Assembly (NCBI GenBank): GCA_902476875.1
Contig: CABSFC010000003.1
Span: forward strand, 1 to 64,000
Direction: 5' to 3'
From: an uncultured Oscillibacter sp.
Lineage (GTDB): Bacteria > Bacillota > Clostridia > Oscillospirales > Oscillospiraceae
Length of the DNA stretch: 64,000 nucleotides
Shown one piece after another: positions 1 through 8,769 of the stretch (the first letter of the stretch is position 1; each line of letters begins with the position of its first letter). The notes beneath the pieces were generated by a model. The model worked only from the letters and a program-made list of their open reading frames with translations, did no database searches and was not told where the DNA came from. A program made the position numbers and the translations under genes.

Positions 1-345
1 CCCGCCTCCTCTGATTTTGGGAGGGGGTGCGGTGGTCGAAATCGGTCTCAATTTGAGACCGATTTCGACGGAAATTTACATCAAATCGAGGTGCGATTTG
101 ACAAAGCTATCGGGCGTGAAATTGTTGCAATTATTCTCTTTTTGTGATAAAATCCACTTGTAAACCACCAGAACGCACCAGATAATTTCACCTATGATAG
201 CGAACCATTGATAGATTTTTGATAGCAAAAGTTCGGCAAGCCCACAGGATAAGGATAATGGGTATCAGGAAAAATCAAATGGTATTAAATACCCCAAACA
301 AAAGCGTTTAGAATTGAAAACCACTTTGCGAGTGGGAATAATCGC
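1..345. other. AT-rich gene-free stretch
   Basis: No convincing gene is visible in these 345 bases, which are clearly more AT-rich than the rest of the window. Positions 36-68 form a perfect palindrome with 15-bp arms and a 3-base loop (TCGAAATCGGTCTCA / TGAGACCGATTTCGA), without a T-tract. The motif TGATAG occurs three times between about 190 and 225. The stretch could be the edge of an inserted element or a plain intergenic region beyond the end of the CoA-transferase operon; the window edge prevents a decision. Confidence 0.5.
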
Positions 346-391
346 AAAAAACAGTCGATCCATTGCAGTGCAATAGATCGACTGTTTTTTT
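346..391. terminator. Bidirectional intrinsic terminator
   Basis: Perfect 15-bp arms AAAAAACAGTCGATC (346-360) and GATCGACTGTTTTTT (376-390) flank an inner ATTGC/GCAAT stem. It lies just after the CoA-transferase stop codon on the minus strand and has U-tracts on both strands, so it ends the 11286-to-415 operon. Confidence 0.9.
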
Positions 392-414
392 CCCTTTAAC
401 TACATTTTGACAAT

Positions 415-1986
415 TTATTTTTTCAGAAGCTCCCATGTCAGATTCATGCGTTCCTCCCGGAAGATGCGCGCGTCCATCGTTTTAAGCTCCTTTGCGACCA
501 AGGGGATGAAGCCCATCTGGTCCAAAATGTCCTTCTGCAGATCAATGCCCGGAGCAATTTCCACCAGCGTCATTCCCTCCTGTTCCAGGTGGAAAACCGC
601 GCGTTCTGTAATGTACAGGACCTTCTGTCCGGTCTTGTTGGCAAAGCTGCCGGAGAATGTGATCTGCTGAACCTGGTCCACCAGCTTTTTGACCTTGCCC
701 TCCTGCAGAATATGCAGTTTTCCGTCCTGTACCTGGACACGCAGCCCACTGGCGGTCATCGTCCCGCAAAAAATGACATCTTGCGTCGCCTGCGTGATAT
801 TGATAAATCCGCCCGCTCCCGCGATCTTTGGGCCGAATTTGGAGACATTCACATTCCCAGACCGATCCGCCTCCGCCAGTCCCAGGTATGCCAGGTCCAG
901 CCCTCCGCCATCATATGTGTCAAACTGTGTGGACTGGTCCAGGATACAGTCCGGATTCATGGCGGCACCAAAGCCGATCCCGGATACCGGAATCCCGCCA
1001 ACCGGCCCGGATTCGATGGAAAGCGTCAGCGCGTCGCGCAGGCCCTCCTCTTCCGCGACAACGCCAATCCCCTCCGGCACGCCAATACCAAGGTTGATCA
1101 CAGCATGAGGGATCAGTTCCATGGCGGCCCTGCGGCTGATGATTTTTTTTGCATCCAGTCGGGAGCTTCCGGCGGACGGCGCGACCAGCGCGCGGCAATT
1201 GCCGCAATAGGCTGGGTTGAACGCTTCATCAAACGTCATCATATGGTTGTGGATATCGCTCACCGGCACCACATAGTCAACCAGTGTTCCGGGGACATGC
1301 ACTTTCCGCAAATCAAGGCTCCCGTAAGGCACCACCTTTTTGACCTGGACAAACACCTTTCCCCTGTTGTTTTTTACCGCCTGCGCCGCCTGTAGGGTCT
1401 CCAGATAGCACGGCTCCTCCTCCAGGGAGATATTTCCGTGTTCGTCGGCATATGTCCCCCGCAAAAACGCGTAGTTGGGGCGTCTGAGATGCTTGTACCG
1501 CAGATACTCCCGTCCATCGATCGTCATCAGCTCCACAAAGTTCTCTTTGGTGACTTCGTTTAACTTGCCGCCCTCCACCCGGGGGTCCACAAAGGTCTCC
1601 AGTCCGATCCGGGTGATGGTGGGGCGGTCCGCCGCCATGTCGCGGAACATATGGGAGATCACGCCCTGCGGCAAATTGTACGCCTGGATCTTATTCGCGG
1701 CGATCAGCTCCTGAATCTTTGGCGCGGGCCCCAAATGACCACCCACCAGCCAATCCAGAAGCCCCTCGTGGGCGATATGATTCAGCCCTCTGGTGCTTTT
1801 GTCGCCCTGTCCGGAGGAGTGCATCCAGCTCAAGTGGCGGGGCTGGCCTGTCTCCAAAAAGCGTTTTTCAAGTTCCAGCAGCAACTCTTCCGCCACATCA
1901 TTGCCGCCCATTCCCTGGGAGCAAAGGGTCGTCCCGGATTCGATCATTGCCGCGGCCTCTTTCGCCGTAATTATCTGAATACTCAT
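415..1986 (-). CDS. Family I acyl-CoA:acid CoA-transferase
   Basis: 523-residue fused alpha-beta CoA-transferase of the YdiF / propionate CoA-transferase (PF01144) family. Such enzymes move CoA between acyl-CoA and a free acid through a glutamyl-CoA intermediate; the expected catalytic Glu is in SIESGPVGG in the C-terminal half. The start is the internal ATG of MSIQIITAKEA, which has GGAGGAG eight to ten bases upstream; a more upstream in-frame ATG would add ten residues without a good ribosome site. It is the last gene of the ABC-transporter/GcvP-like operon and would activate an acid product for the MaoC and SDR enzymes beside it. Substrate unknown. Confidence 0.88.
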   Translation of the reverse strand: MSIQIITAKEAAAMIESGTTLCSQGMGGNDVAEELLLELEKRFLETGQPRHLSWMHSSGQGDKSTRGLNHIAHEGLLDWLVGGHLGPAPKIQELIAANKIQAYNLPQGVISHMFRDMAADRPTITRIGLETFVDPRVEGGKLNEVTKENFVELMTIDGREYLRYKHLRRPNYAFLRGTYADEHGNISLEEEPCYLETLQAAQAVKNNRGKVFVQVKKVVPYGSLDLRKVHVPGTLVDYVVPVSDIHNHMMTFDEAFNPAYCGNCRALVAPSAGSSRLDAKKIISRRAAMELIPHAVINLGIGVPEGIGVVAEEEGLRDALTLSIESGPVGGIPVSGIGFGAAMNPDCILDQSTQFDTYDGGGLDLAYLGLAEADRSGNVNVSKFGPKIAGAGGFINITQATQDVIFCGTMTASGLRVQVQDGKLHILQEGKVKKLVDQVQQITFSGSFANKTGQKVLYITERAVFHLEQEGMTLVEIAPGIDLQKDILDQMGFIPLVAKELKTMDARIFREERMNLTWELLKK

Positions 1987-2062
1987 ATCAAACCAGCTCC
2001 TCCATATTTCATCCAAGGCAGTCTCCCGGGGCGCCGCGCAGCATGGCCGGAAGCCAGCTTTT

Positions 2063-2482
2063 TCACATGATATACTCCTGCCCCTCGCCGGTGATCACCA
2101 GCTCGTCTCTCTGGTTATAACATTCGGTCCTGATTTTCACGCGGTGCTTCTCTTCCATCTTCTCAATGACGGTGGCCACCGCGGTGATCGTATCCCCGAC
2201 ATATACCGGCTTCAAAAATTTCAGCGTCTGTCCGGAGTATACATTGCCAAAGGTGGACTGTGTCATGACCGTGGAAATCAGTCCGGCAACCATCAGGCCG
2301 GGAACGATGATATCCTTAAACCGGGTCTGCTGGGCATATCCCGAGTCAATATGCACCGGATTCATGTCCCCGGTCAGACCGACCCACAGCACCACGTCTG
2401 TCTGCGTCAATGTCTTTGTGAAAGTCGCAACATTTCCAACTTTAATGTCATCCCAGTGTTTGATTTTTGATGTGTAATCCAT
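2063..2482 (-). CDS. MaoC-like (R)-hydratase, single hot-dog domain
   Basis: 139-residue hot-dog protein of the MaoC/PhaJ family. The hydratase-2 motif TGDMNPVHID with the Asp/His pair is at about residues 38-47, and the rest follows the family (GLMVAGLIS, FLKPVYVGDT). Members hydrate trans-2-enoyl-CoA to (R)-3-hydroxyacyl-CoA or catalyse the reverse. The ATG of MDYTSK is preceded by AAGGAGGCAAGGAGC, which fixes the start. It sits between the SDR gene and the CoA-transferase gene, so a short beta-oxidation-like segment (activation, hydration, dehydrogenation) is a reasonable inference; the acyl substrate is unknown. Confidence 0.88.
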   Translation of the reverse strand: MDYTSKIKHWDDIKVGNVATFTKTLTQTDVVLWVGLTGDMNPVHIDSGYAQQTRFKDIIVPGLMVAGLISTVMTQSTFGNVYSGQTLKFLKPVYVGDTITAVATVIEKMEEKHRVKIRTECYNQRDELVITGEGQEYIM

Positions 2483-2549
2483 GCTCCTTGCCTCCTTGCC
2501 CAACTGTCCTGCCGCAACCAGCGGTCTTTTTGGGGCGTCCGCCCCGTGT

Positions 2550-3320
2550 CTAAATCTCCGCCCCTCCGGTCACCGGAAGCGCGATCCCCGTCATCATGCC
2601 GCTTTCCCTGCAGGCCAAAAACGCAACGGCGCGCGCAACGTCGACCGGCGTGGTCAAACGGCCGACCGGCGTTCCGTCCACCCAGCGTTGATATACCTGC
2701 TCCGGCGTAATGCCCTGCAGCGCGGCGCTCCAATGCATTTCCCTGGTCTGCATGTCCGTCGAGACCGTACCTGGACAGACGCAGTTGACTGTGATCCCGT
2801 ATTTTGCCAGTTCATAGGCCGCCGTCCTGCTGAATCCCAGGACCGCCCATTTGGATGCGCAATAATGCGCCAGAAGGGGATCGCATTGCAAACTGGCGAC
2901 GGATGCAATGTTGACGATCCTTCCATATCGCTGCTGCATCATCTTGCCCGCCGCTGCTTTCACGCAGAGAAACACGCCCTTTGCGTTTACGTCCATATTG
3001 AAGTCCCACTCCTGCTCGGAGAGGTCCCACACATGGTTCATGGTGCTGACACCGGCGCAGTTGCACCAGATGTCGAGCCTGCCATACAGGTCCACCGCCC
3101 GGTCCGCCGCCGCCTGCAGCTGTCCGTAGTCAAGCACATCCGTCGGCTGGGCGGCGGCCTCCGCGCCCTGGGCCAGAAGCTCCTCCGCCGTTCTTTGCAG
3201 CTTCTCCGCGTCTTTATCCAGTAACAGCAGCCGTGCGCCCTCTTCCGCGAACTTCCGCGCGACAGCCCGACCAATGCCGGATGCCGCGCCTGTTACTACC
3301 GCGCTCTCATTCTTCAGCAT
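2550..3320 (-). CDS. Classical SDR-family dehydrogenase
   Basis: 256-residue Rossmann-fold short-chain dehydrogenase. The cofactor motif TGAASGIG is near residue 11, an acidic residue after beta-2 (LLLLDKD) suggests NAD(H) preference, NCAGVS matches the NNAG position, and the catalytic YCASK is at about residues 152-156, followed by the PGTV substrate-loop region. Likely acts on a hydroxy or keto intermediate, possibly the 3-hydroxyacyl-CoA made by the MaoC neighbour. It is 12 bases downstream of the AcoX-like gene in the same operon. The FabG-like sequence does not reveal the substrate. Confidence 0.9.
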   Translation of the reverse strand: MLKNESAVVTGAASGIGRAVARKFAEEGARLLLLDKDAEKLQRTAEELLAQGAEAAAQPTDVLDYGQLQAAADRAVDLYGRLDIWCNCAGVSTMNHVWDLSEQEWDFNMDVNAKGVFLCVKAAAGKMMQQRYGRIVNIASVASLQCDPLLAHYCASKWAVLGFSRTAAYELAKYGITVNCVCPGTVSTDMQTREMHWSAALQGITPEQVYQRWVDGTPVGRLTTPVDVARAVAFLACRESGMMTGIALPVTGGAEI

Positions 3321-3332
3321 CTGTGCGCCCCC

Positions 3333-4460
3333 TTATGTCACTTTATAGACGACTTCCTGATCAAACCCCACCCGGACGCGGATATAGCCCCGCAGCTCCG
3401 CGTCCAGGGCCTCGTCGCCCGTGTCGACCAGGAATGGTTTTTGACGCAGCGCGGACAGCTTGCCCGGAGAGCAGATCACCGTTACAGCCTCTCTGCCGAC
3501 CTTTCGAAGCACAGCCGGCGCGAACTGCTGGTTGCCCCGTCCGAATAAGTAGCCCTGTCCGCCAATGGGCGAGATCACGATCTTCATGCTTCGGGTTTGG
3601 GACAGGGCCTCCAGCTCCAGGGCGTTCGCATCCCGCAGCAGGCACTTTCCGCCCGTGTAAACATCGACGCCCAACAGTGTGACCGGCGCGTCCTCTCCCT
3701 CCAGCATACGCTTGACCGCCGCAGTGGTGGTCCCCGCGCCTACCGCGTAGCAGGCGCCGGTGTCCCGGCGGATCATATCCGCCACCTGCTGCCCGATGGC
3801 TCCCACCGCCTCCGTATCAGAGGTCCCCCGGCCGGATTTCATGCTTTGCAGCAGTCCCGGGGCCGCCGGAACCCGCATCAGACCATACAGAGTCGTCTCC
3901 ACCCGGCCGGATACATACTGCTCCTCGTCGAGGTCCACCACCTCTTCCTGGCGGCTGCCCATGGTCCGCCCGCGCAGGAATTGAACGATCATCTGCGCCG
4001 CGGCTGACGGATGCAGCGCAAAAACGCTGGAATGCATTTTGACGCCTGTTGGGATCCCAAACGCAAGCGTATCCAAACCGACCGCGTGAAGGACATTTCG
4101 GGCCGTTCCGTCTCCGCCCGCGAAAACCAGCAGCTCCACGCCGGCCGCCGTCAGCTCCCGCGCAATGCGCTCCGTATCCTCCGCCGTTGTCTCCGGGCCA
4201 ATGCTTCCCACCACCTTTGGCTGAAAGCCGGCCTGTGACAGCTCGTTTGCGCCCATGTCGCCCGGCGCGGCGAAAATTTCCACCTCGCCGTCAAACTGTG
4301 CCCGGACTTTTTCAAACACCTCCGTCGTGCGTCCGGCGGAGCGAAACGCCACGCCCAGTTCCCTTGCCCGGGCCAATGCCTCCGGGCGGTCGCTTCCCTT
4401 CATGCCCGCCGGGCCACCGATCCCCGCCAACGGATTGACCAATACGCCGATTCTCTTCAT
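3333..4460 (-). CDS. AcoX / ATP-NAD kinase-like protein (COG3199 type)
   Basis: 375-residue member of the ATP-NAD kinase superfamily, closest in layout to AcoX-type proteins. The N-terminus MKRIGVLVNPLAGIGG and the nucleotide-phosphate motif FAGGDGTARN near residue 115 are diagnostic; the C-terminal half has the PIGGQGYLFGRGN stretch typical of the family. AcoX genes accompany acetoin and other catabolic operons, but their physiological substrate is not established. Here it lies between the GcvP-like pair and the SDR gene. A kinase acting on NAD or on a pathway intermediate is possible; neither is shown by the sequence. Confidence 0.8.
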   Translation of the reverse strand: MKRIGVLVNPLAGIGGPAGMKGSDRPEALARARELGVAFRSAGRTTEVFEKVRAQFDGEVEIFAAPGDMGANELSQAGFQPKVVGSIGPETTAEDTERIARELTAAGVELLVFAGGDGTARNVLHAVGLDTLAFGIPTGVKMHSSVFALHPSAAAQMIVQFLRGRTMGSRQEEVVDLDEEQYVSGRVETTLYGLMRVPAAPGLLQSMKSGRGTSDTEAVGAIGQQVADMIRRDTGACYAVGAGTTTAAVKRMLEGEDAPVTLLGVDVYTGGKCLLRDANALELEALSQTRSMKIVISPIGGQGYLFGRGNQQFAPAVLRKVGREAVTVICSPGKLSALRQKPFLVDTGDEALDAELRGYIRVRVGFDQEVVYKVT

Positions 4461-4535
4461 GCCTGTCTCCTATTCCTTCCGGAGGGCGCTCTTTCAGAGC
4501 ACCCTCCGGGGACCGTTTCACGCGCTTTATCCGCG

Positions 4536-6101
4536 TTATCCCTTCGCAAAGTCGGGAATCCCGTGCTTCCTGACGAATGCACGCCATGTCATGGCGCGGG
4601 TGGCCTCGCTGCTGCACCAGCCGTGCTCGTCCACCTCGCTCACCAGGCAGCGCTCCGGCGCGTTCTTGATGACCGCCGGGTCCCGATAGGCATCCTCGGA
4701 GATCTCCCGGAAGACCTCGATATAATAGTCGATGTCCGCCTTTGAATACGTCTCGGTGGGTTCCAGCGTGATGGGGTTGGGAACCAGGACCGGATAGTGG
4801 CTCTCGTGATAGCTCTGGAGGCCATAGTCCGAGATTCGGCGGCGAATATCCGCGCCGGTGACGCCGGTGGCCTGGAACATCTCCTCGCAGGTATAGCGGG
4901 TCTGCTCCAAATGCCAAGACGCGTCCGTGTCATATGCCAGGCCGATGCCCCGGATCTGGCACATCTTCTTCGTCATGTAATTGTTGTTCAGCACGGAAAT
5001 CTCCGCCGTCTTCCGCAGTCCGTCCGCGCCCATGGCCGCGATCCACGCGTAAGAGCGCACCATGACCGGCACGTTGCCGAGGAAGCTTCTGATCTTCCCA
5101 ATGGACAGCGGCATATCGTAATTCAGCCCATAGCGCTCGCCGTCAAAGGTCACAACGGGAACCGGGAGGAATTGCTCCAGTCCCTTGCGGACGCCTGATG
5201 CGCCGCACGCGGGGCCGTTGGAGCCGTGGGGCGAGCCAAAGGTCTTGTGCAAATTGAAATGGCACAGATCAAATCCCGCCTCCTTGGCCCGGGCGACTCC
5301 CAGGATGCCGTTTGCATTGGCCTGGTCATAGGCGCACAGCCCGCCGACCGCATGGATGATATCCACAAACTCCTTCATATGGGGGTTGTAAATACCCGTG
5401 TCCTCCGGATTGGTGATCATCAGCCCAGCCGTATGCTCGCTGACGACCGCTTTCAGGGCCTCCACGCTGGGATAGCCGTTTTCCTCCGGATACAGCTGGA
5501 TGACTTTAAATCCGCAGGTGTTCGGCGCGGCGGCATCCGCCGGATGGGAGCAGGCCGTGGTAATGATCTCCGTTTTCCGGGCCAGATCGCCGTTGGCCTC
5601 GTGAAACGCGCGGATGATGCAGGCATTTGTGTAAATGGCCTGACTGCCGCCGCCGGGCTGGAAGGAAAACGCGTCCATCCCGGAAATCTCCCTGAGGCAT
5701 TTCTCCAGCTCCCACAGGACCTTCAGGGTCCCCTGCATCGTGGAGACGGGCTGATAGGGGTGCATATCCGCGACCTTCGGGTCCGCGCAGATCTTCTCGT
5801 TGATCAGGGGACTGTACTTCATGGTGCAGGTGCCCTCGCTGATATCAGGCGTTACCGCCTGGCCCATCGTCTCCTGGGACAGATGCAGAAAATGGCGGTA
5901 AACCTGCGGCTGAGACAGCTCGGGCAGGGCGGACCTCTCCGCGCGGCGCAGGCCGGCGGGGATCTGGTCGTCAGCGCTGATGGCTTCGATCTCCTCGTCC
6001 CCGCGGGGGATCAGGAGTCCCCGCTCGCCAGGAGATGTCATGGTCATTAAAATGGGCTCGTTCCACTTCGCCGGCTGAAATTCCTTGATGCGTTTTTTCA
6101 T
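4536..6101 (-). CDS. Glycine decarboxylase P-protein-like, subunit 2 (GcvPB-like)
   Basis: 521 residues, homologous to the C-terminal half of glycine dehydrogenase (decarboxylating). The PLP-binding lysine is expected at K286 in HFNLHKTFGSPHG, and the glycine-rich FQPGGGSQAIY segment is present. In the glycine cleavage system this half forms the active site and passes aminomethyl to lipoyl-GcvH. No gcvT, gcvH or lpd is in the window; the neighbours are a sugar-type importer and acyl-CoA enzymes. The start ATG overlaps the GcvPA-like stop (ATGA), so the subunits are probably translationally coupled. Could be an ordinary split P-protein or a paralogue with another amine substrate. Confidence 0.85.
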   Translation of the reverse strand: MKKRIKEFQPAKWNEPILMTMTSPGERGLLIPRGDEEIEAISADDQIPAGLRRAERSALPELSQPQVYRHFLHLSQETMGQAVTPDISEGTCTMKYSPLINEKICADPKVADMHPYQPVSTMQGTLKVLWELEKCLREISGMDAFSFQPGGGSQAIYTNACIIRAFHEANGDLARKTEIITTACSHPADAAAPNTCGFKVIQLYPEENGYPSVEALKAVVSEHTAGLMITNPEDTGIYNPHMKEFVDIIHAVGGLCAYDQANANGILGVARAKEAGFDLCHFNLHKTFGSPHGSNGPACGASGVRKGLEQFLPVPVVTFDGERYGLNYDMPLSIGKIRSFLGNVPVMVRSYAWIAAMGADGLRKTAEISVLNNNYMTKKMCQIRGIGLAYDTDASWHLEQTRYTCEEMFQATGVTGADIRRRISDYGLQSYHESHYPVLVPNPITLEPTETYSKADIDYYIEVFREISEDAYRDPAVIKNAPERCLVSEVDEHGWCSSEATRAMTWRAFVRKHGIPDFAKG

Positions 6102-7495
6102 TTCACAGCCTCCTTCAGCGCCTCGGCAAGGCGGTCAATATCCGCCTTACTGTGGAGCTCCGTAACACAATACAGGGCGCTTTGTCCCAGCTCAGGATAG
6201 ATTCCGCTCAGGTCGTAACCGCCGAAGATGCCCTTTTCCAGCAGGGCCTCGTTGATCTGTGCCACGGACTTTCCGGTCTTGTCGAAATTTACCACAAACT
6301 CCTTGAAGCGGCTGCCGGTCAGCCGCGGGGCGCAGACGCCCGGAATTTCGGCGAGCTTTCGCTCCGCATAGGCCCGTCGCTTCAAGATCGTCTCCCCCAC
6401 TTCACGCATACCGTCAGGCCCCATCAGAGCGAGATAGACGCCAGCACCAATGGCGGACAGCCACTTCGATGTGCCGATAAAATCAGGAGAGTGCTCCCGC
6501 ATGACATAGGAGGTCCGCTCATGGGTACACTGGCCGAAGCCAAACGTCTCTCCGCAGACGCCCGGCGCGATGCTGTACAGGCGGGTGGGATATTCCGCGC
6601 AGTACACATCCTCGTCACGGGTGGCGATGAATCCGATCACATTGCCGCCGCTCTGCATATGGGAGCCCAGGCACTGGGAATCCCCCACCACGATGTCCGC
6701 GCCATAATCCGCCGGCGCGCCGTAGACGCCCAGAGAGATCGCGTCCACGCCCACGATGCTGATGGCGCCAGCCGCTCTGGCAGCCGCGCAGATCGCAGCG
6801 CTCTCCGGTTCCACAACGCCCAAAAAGTTGGGATTTTCAAAGTAGACGCAGGCCACATCCCCGCCCAGCATCCCCCGCAGGGCGTCCATCTCCATGGTGC
6901 CGCTCTCCGTGCTGAAGGGGATCAGGGCCAGCTCCATCGCGTGCTTGCAGAAGTTTTTGGCCTGCGCCAGCCGCTCCGGCGCGAGACTGCCGACAAGCAG
7001 CGCCTTTTTTCGCCCCGTAATACGACCGGCCATCAGGAGCGCGCTGCCCAGCGCGCAGGACCAGTCATAGGTCGGGCAGGACACCAGGTCCATGCCGACC
7101 AGCTCTCCCAGCATGCTCTGGTATTCAAAGATCGCCTGGTACTTTCCCTTATCGGAGTATGTATCTCCGCAGTAAGCTGTCAAAAACTCCGCCCGGCCCA
7201 TGATCTCATCGCAGAGGGCGGGAACACTGTGCTGCCAGCAGCCAGCGCCCAGGAAATTCAGGTTCTCCTCACAGCTGATATTGTCACGCAGCATCTCATT
7301 CATATGCCGCTTCAATTCCGGCTCGGACAGGAAGGGGCCCGGAATGTCCAGCCGCCGGCTCAGTTTCAAATCCTCCGGGATAAGATCATACAGATCCGAG
7401 GCCCGTTCCACGCCCAGCTCCTGGAGCATCGCCCGTTCTGCCGCGGGCGCGGAGTTCGGAATATAGGGATGCACAAAATTTTCCAAATGGTACAT
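6098..7495 (-). CDS. Glycine decarboxylase P-protein-like, subunit 1 (GcvPA-like)
   Basis: 465 residues, homologous to the N-terminal half of P-protein (GcvPA). Family landmarks are the N-terminal YIPN segment, FLGAGCWQHSVPA, and TAYCGDTYSDKGKYQAIFEYQSMLGEL in short blocks around residues 100-155. In split P-proteins this subunit carries a degenerate PLP domain and pairs with GcvPB. A clear AGGAGG lies seven bases before the ATG. The gene follows the transporter lipoprotein gene after 181 bases that contain a GC-rich hairpin. The missing T/H/L partners make a role in plain glycine cleavage uncertain. Confidence 0.85.
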   Translation of the reverse strand: MYHLENFVHPYIPNSAPAAERAMLQELGVERASDLYDLIPEDLKLSRRLDIPGPFLSEPELKRHMNEMLRDNISCEENLNFLGAGCWQHSVPALCDEIMGRAEFLTAYCGDTYSDKGKYQAIFEYQSMLGELVGMDLVSCPTYDWSCALGSALLMAGRITGRKKALLVGSLAPERLAQAKNFCKHAMELALIPFSTESGTMEMDALRGMLGGDVACVYFENPNFLGVVEPESAAICAAARAAGAISIVGVDAISLGVYGAPADYGADIVVGDSQCLGSHMQSGGNVIGFIATRDEDVYCAEYPTRLYSIAPGVCGETFGFGQCTHERTSYVMREHSPDFIGTSKWLSAIGAGVYLALMGPDGMREVGETILKRRAYAERKLAEIPGVCAPRLTGSRFKEFVVNFDKTGKSVAQINEALLEKGIFGGYDLSGIYPELGQSALYCVTELHSKADIDRLAEALKEAVK

Positions 7496-7580
7496 GTTGA
7501 CCTCCTCATAACAGGCTTCGGGACCAGCGGAGCTTTTCGCCGTTCACAGCGTCAGCTCCTGTCCGCGGAAACCGGCCTGG

Positions 7581-7610
7581 AAAAAACGGCGGAGCGGAAG
7601 CGGTTCGCCG
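7581..7610 (-). terminator. Possible partial terminator between transporter and catabolic genes
   Basis: Read on the minus strand, CGGCG...CGCCG is followed by six T's (7586-7581), within a larger GC-rich inverted stretch. It would let only part of the transcription pass from the abundant binding-protein gene into the GcvP-like genes. Confidence 0.4.
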
Positions 7611-7676
7611 CCCCGCCCCGCCGCTCAACGTCCGGAGACGTTTGTTTCAGGCACTATACAACGTAACGTTTCGCGC

Positions 7677-8711
7677 TTACAGATACGGACGGTCGGGATC
7701 GTAATAATCATCCACGTTTTCCGCCGTGATGGTGGGAGAGTCGACCATGATCTTGGCGGGCAGCGTCTCCCCGGCCAGGACCTGCTGCAGGGACTCAATG
7801 GCGGTCTCTCCGATCAGGCAGGCGGAGTTGACGCCGCAGGCCGTGATCTTGCCCTCCTTGATATAGGCCAGCGCCTCTCTCTGGCCGTCGATACCAGCAA
7901 TGATCGGCAGCGCCTGGCCGGACAGCTCGATGGCGTTCAGGCAGCCGATGGCCATGGCGTCGCCCTCGCTGAACACGATGTCGATCCGGTTGGGATACAG
8001 CGTCAGGATATCCTGCATCTGGGTCATCGCGCGGTCGCCGTCCCAGTCGCCCGCGTAGCGCTGGGCCAGGATATTGATCCCGCAGGAGCCATACTGCTCA
8101 TACTGATACTCGCTGAATCCGGCAATGAATCCCGTTCTTCTCTGGTAGCCCTCCACATCGCCCATGCTGCCGCTCATCACAGCCACGGCGGGAGCGTCCT
8201 CCTTCCCCCATTTCTGGGCGAGCACATAGCCGCAATTGTAGCCGATGGTATAGTTATCGGAGGTGATGAAGGTCTTGACCGAGATCTTGTCCTGCTCAAT
8301 GGAGCTGTCAACCGCGATGACCGGGATTCCCTGGGAGATTGCGTTATCCAGCGCGCTCTTGACCGCGATGGGGTCGCAGGCGTCGATAATAATGGCCTCA
8401 CAGCCCTGGGCAATCAGGTCCTCGATATCGGACAACTGCTTTTCAGGCTTGTTCTGCGCGTCAACGACCACCACTTCGGCGCCGAGCTCCTCGGCCTTTT
8501 CCACGCCGGCGCTGACCATTGCTTCCCACCACGCCAGCGTCATTCCGCGCTGGCTCCAGCCGATTTTCATGCCCTCAATGCTTGCCCGCTGCGTGCTGGC
8601 CGCTTCATTGCCGCTGCTCGTATTGGTGATACCAGAGGTGGGCGCCGCGCAGCCGGCCGCCAAAGACACCAGCATTACCGTCATCAGCAGAGATGCGATC
8701 TTCTTTTTCAT
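7677..8711 (-). CDS. Ribose-type sugar-binding lipoprotein of ABC importer
   Basis: 344-residue periplasmic-binding-protein type I fold (RbsB/XylF class). The signal peptide ends in a lipobox SLAAGC with the lipidated Cys at residue 21, so the protein should be anchored to the outer face of the membrane. Conserved elements include IGWSQRGMTLAWWEAM at the start of the first lobe, VDAQNKPEKQ, and AIIIDACDPIAV. The AAGGAGG ribosome site is ideal. It is the third gene of the ATPase-permease-binding-protein set. Ligands of this class are mostly monosaccharides, but some family members bind autoinducer-2, purines or polyols; the downstream enzymes do not point to a normal sugar. Confidence 0.92.
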   Translation of the reverse strand: MKKKIASLLMTVMLVSLAAGCAAPTSGITNTSSGNEAASTQRASIEGMKIGWSQRGMTLAWWEAMVSAGVEKAEELGAEVVVVDAQNKPEKQLSDIEDLIAQGCEAIIIDACDPIAVKSALDNAISQGIPVIAVDSSIEQDKISVKTFITSDNYTIGYNCGYVLAQKWGKEDAPAVAVMSGSMGDVEGYQRRTGFIAGFSEYQYEQYGSCGINILAQRYAGDWDGDRAMTQMQDILTLYPNRIDIVFSEGDAMAIGCLNAIELSGQALPIIAGIDGQREALAYIKEGKITACGVNSACLIGETAIESLQQVLAGETLPAKIMVDSPTITAENVDDYYDPDRPYL

Positions 8712-8769
8712 GTTCTTCCTCCTTGTAATTTAATTTATATAGAGTGTTCTAACACACACTATACCGCCA

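Noticed and set aside
4536..7495. A full glycine cleavage system
   Set aside because: No gcvT, gcvH or lipoamide dehydrogenase gene is present and the operon partners are unrelated.
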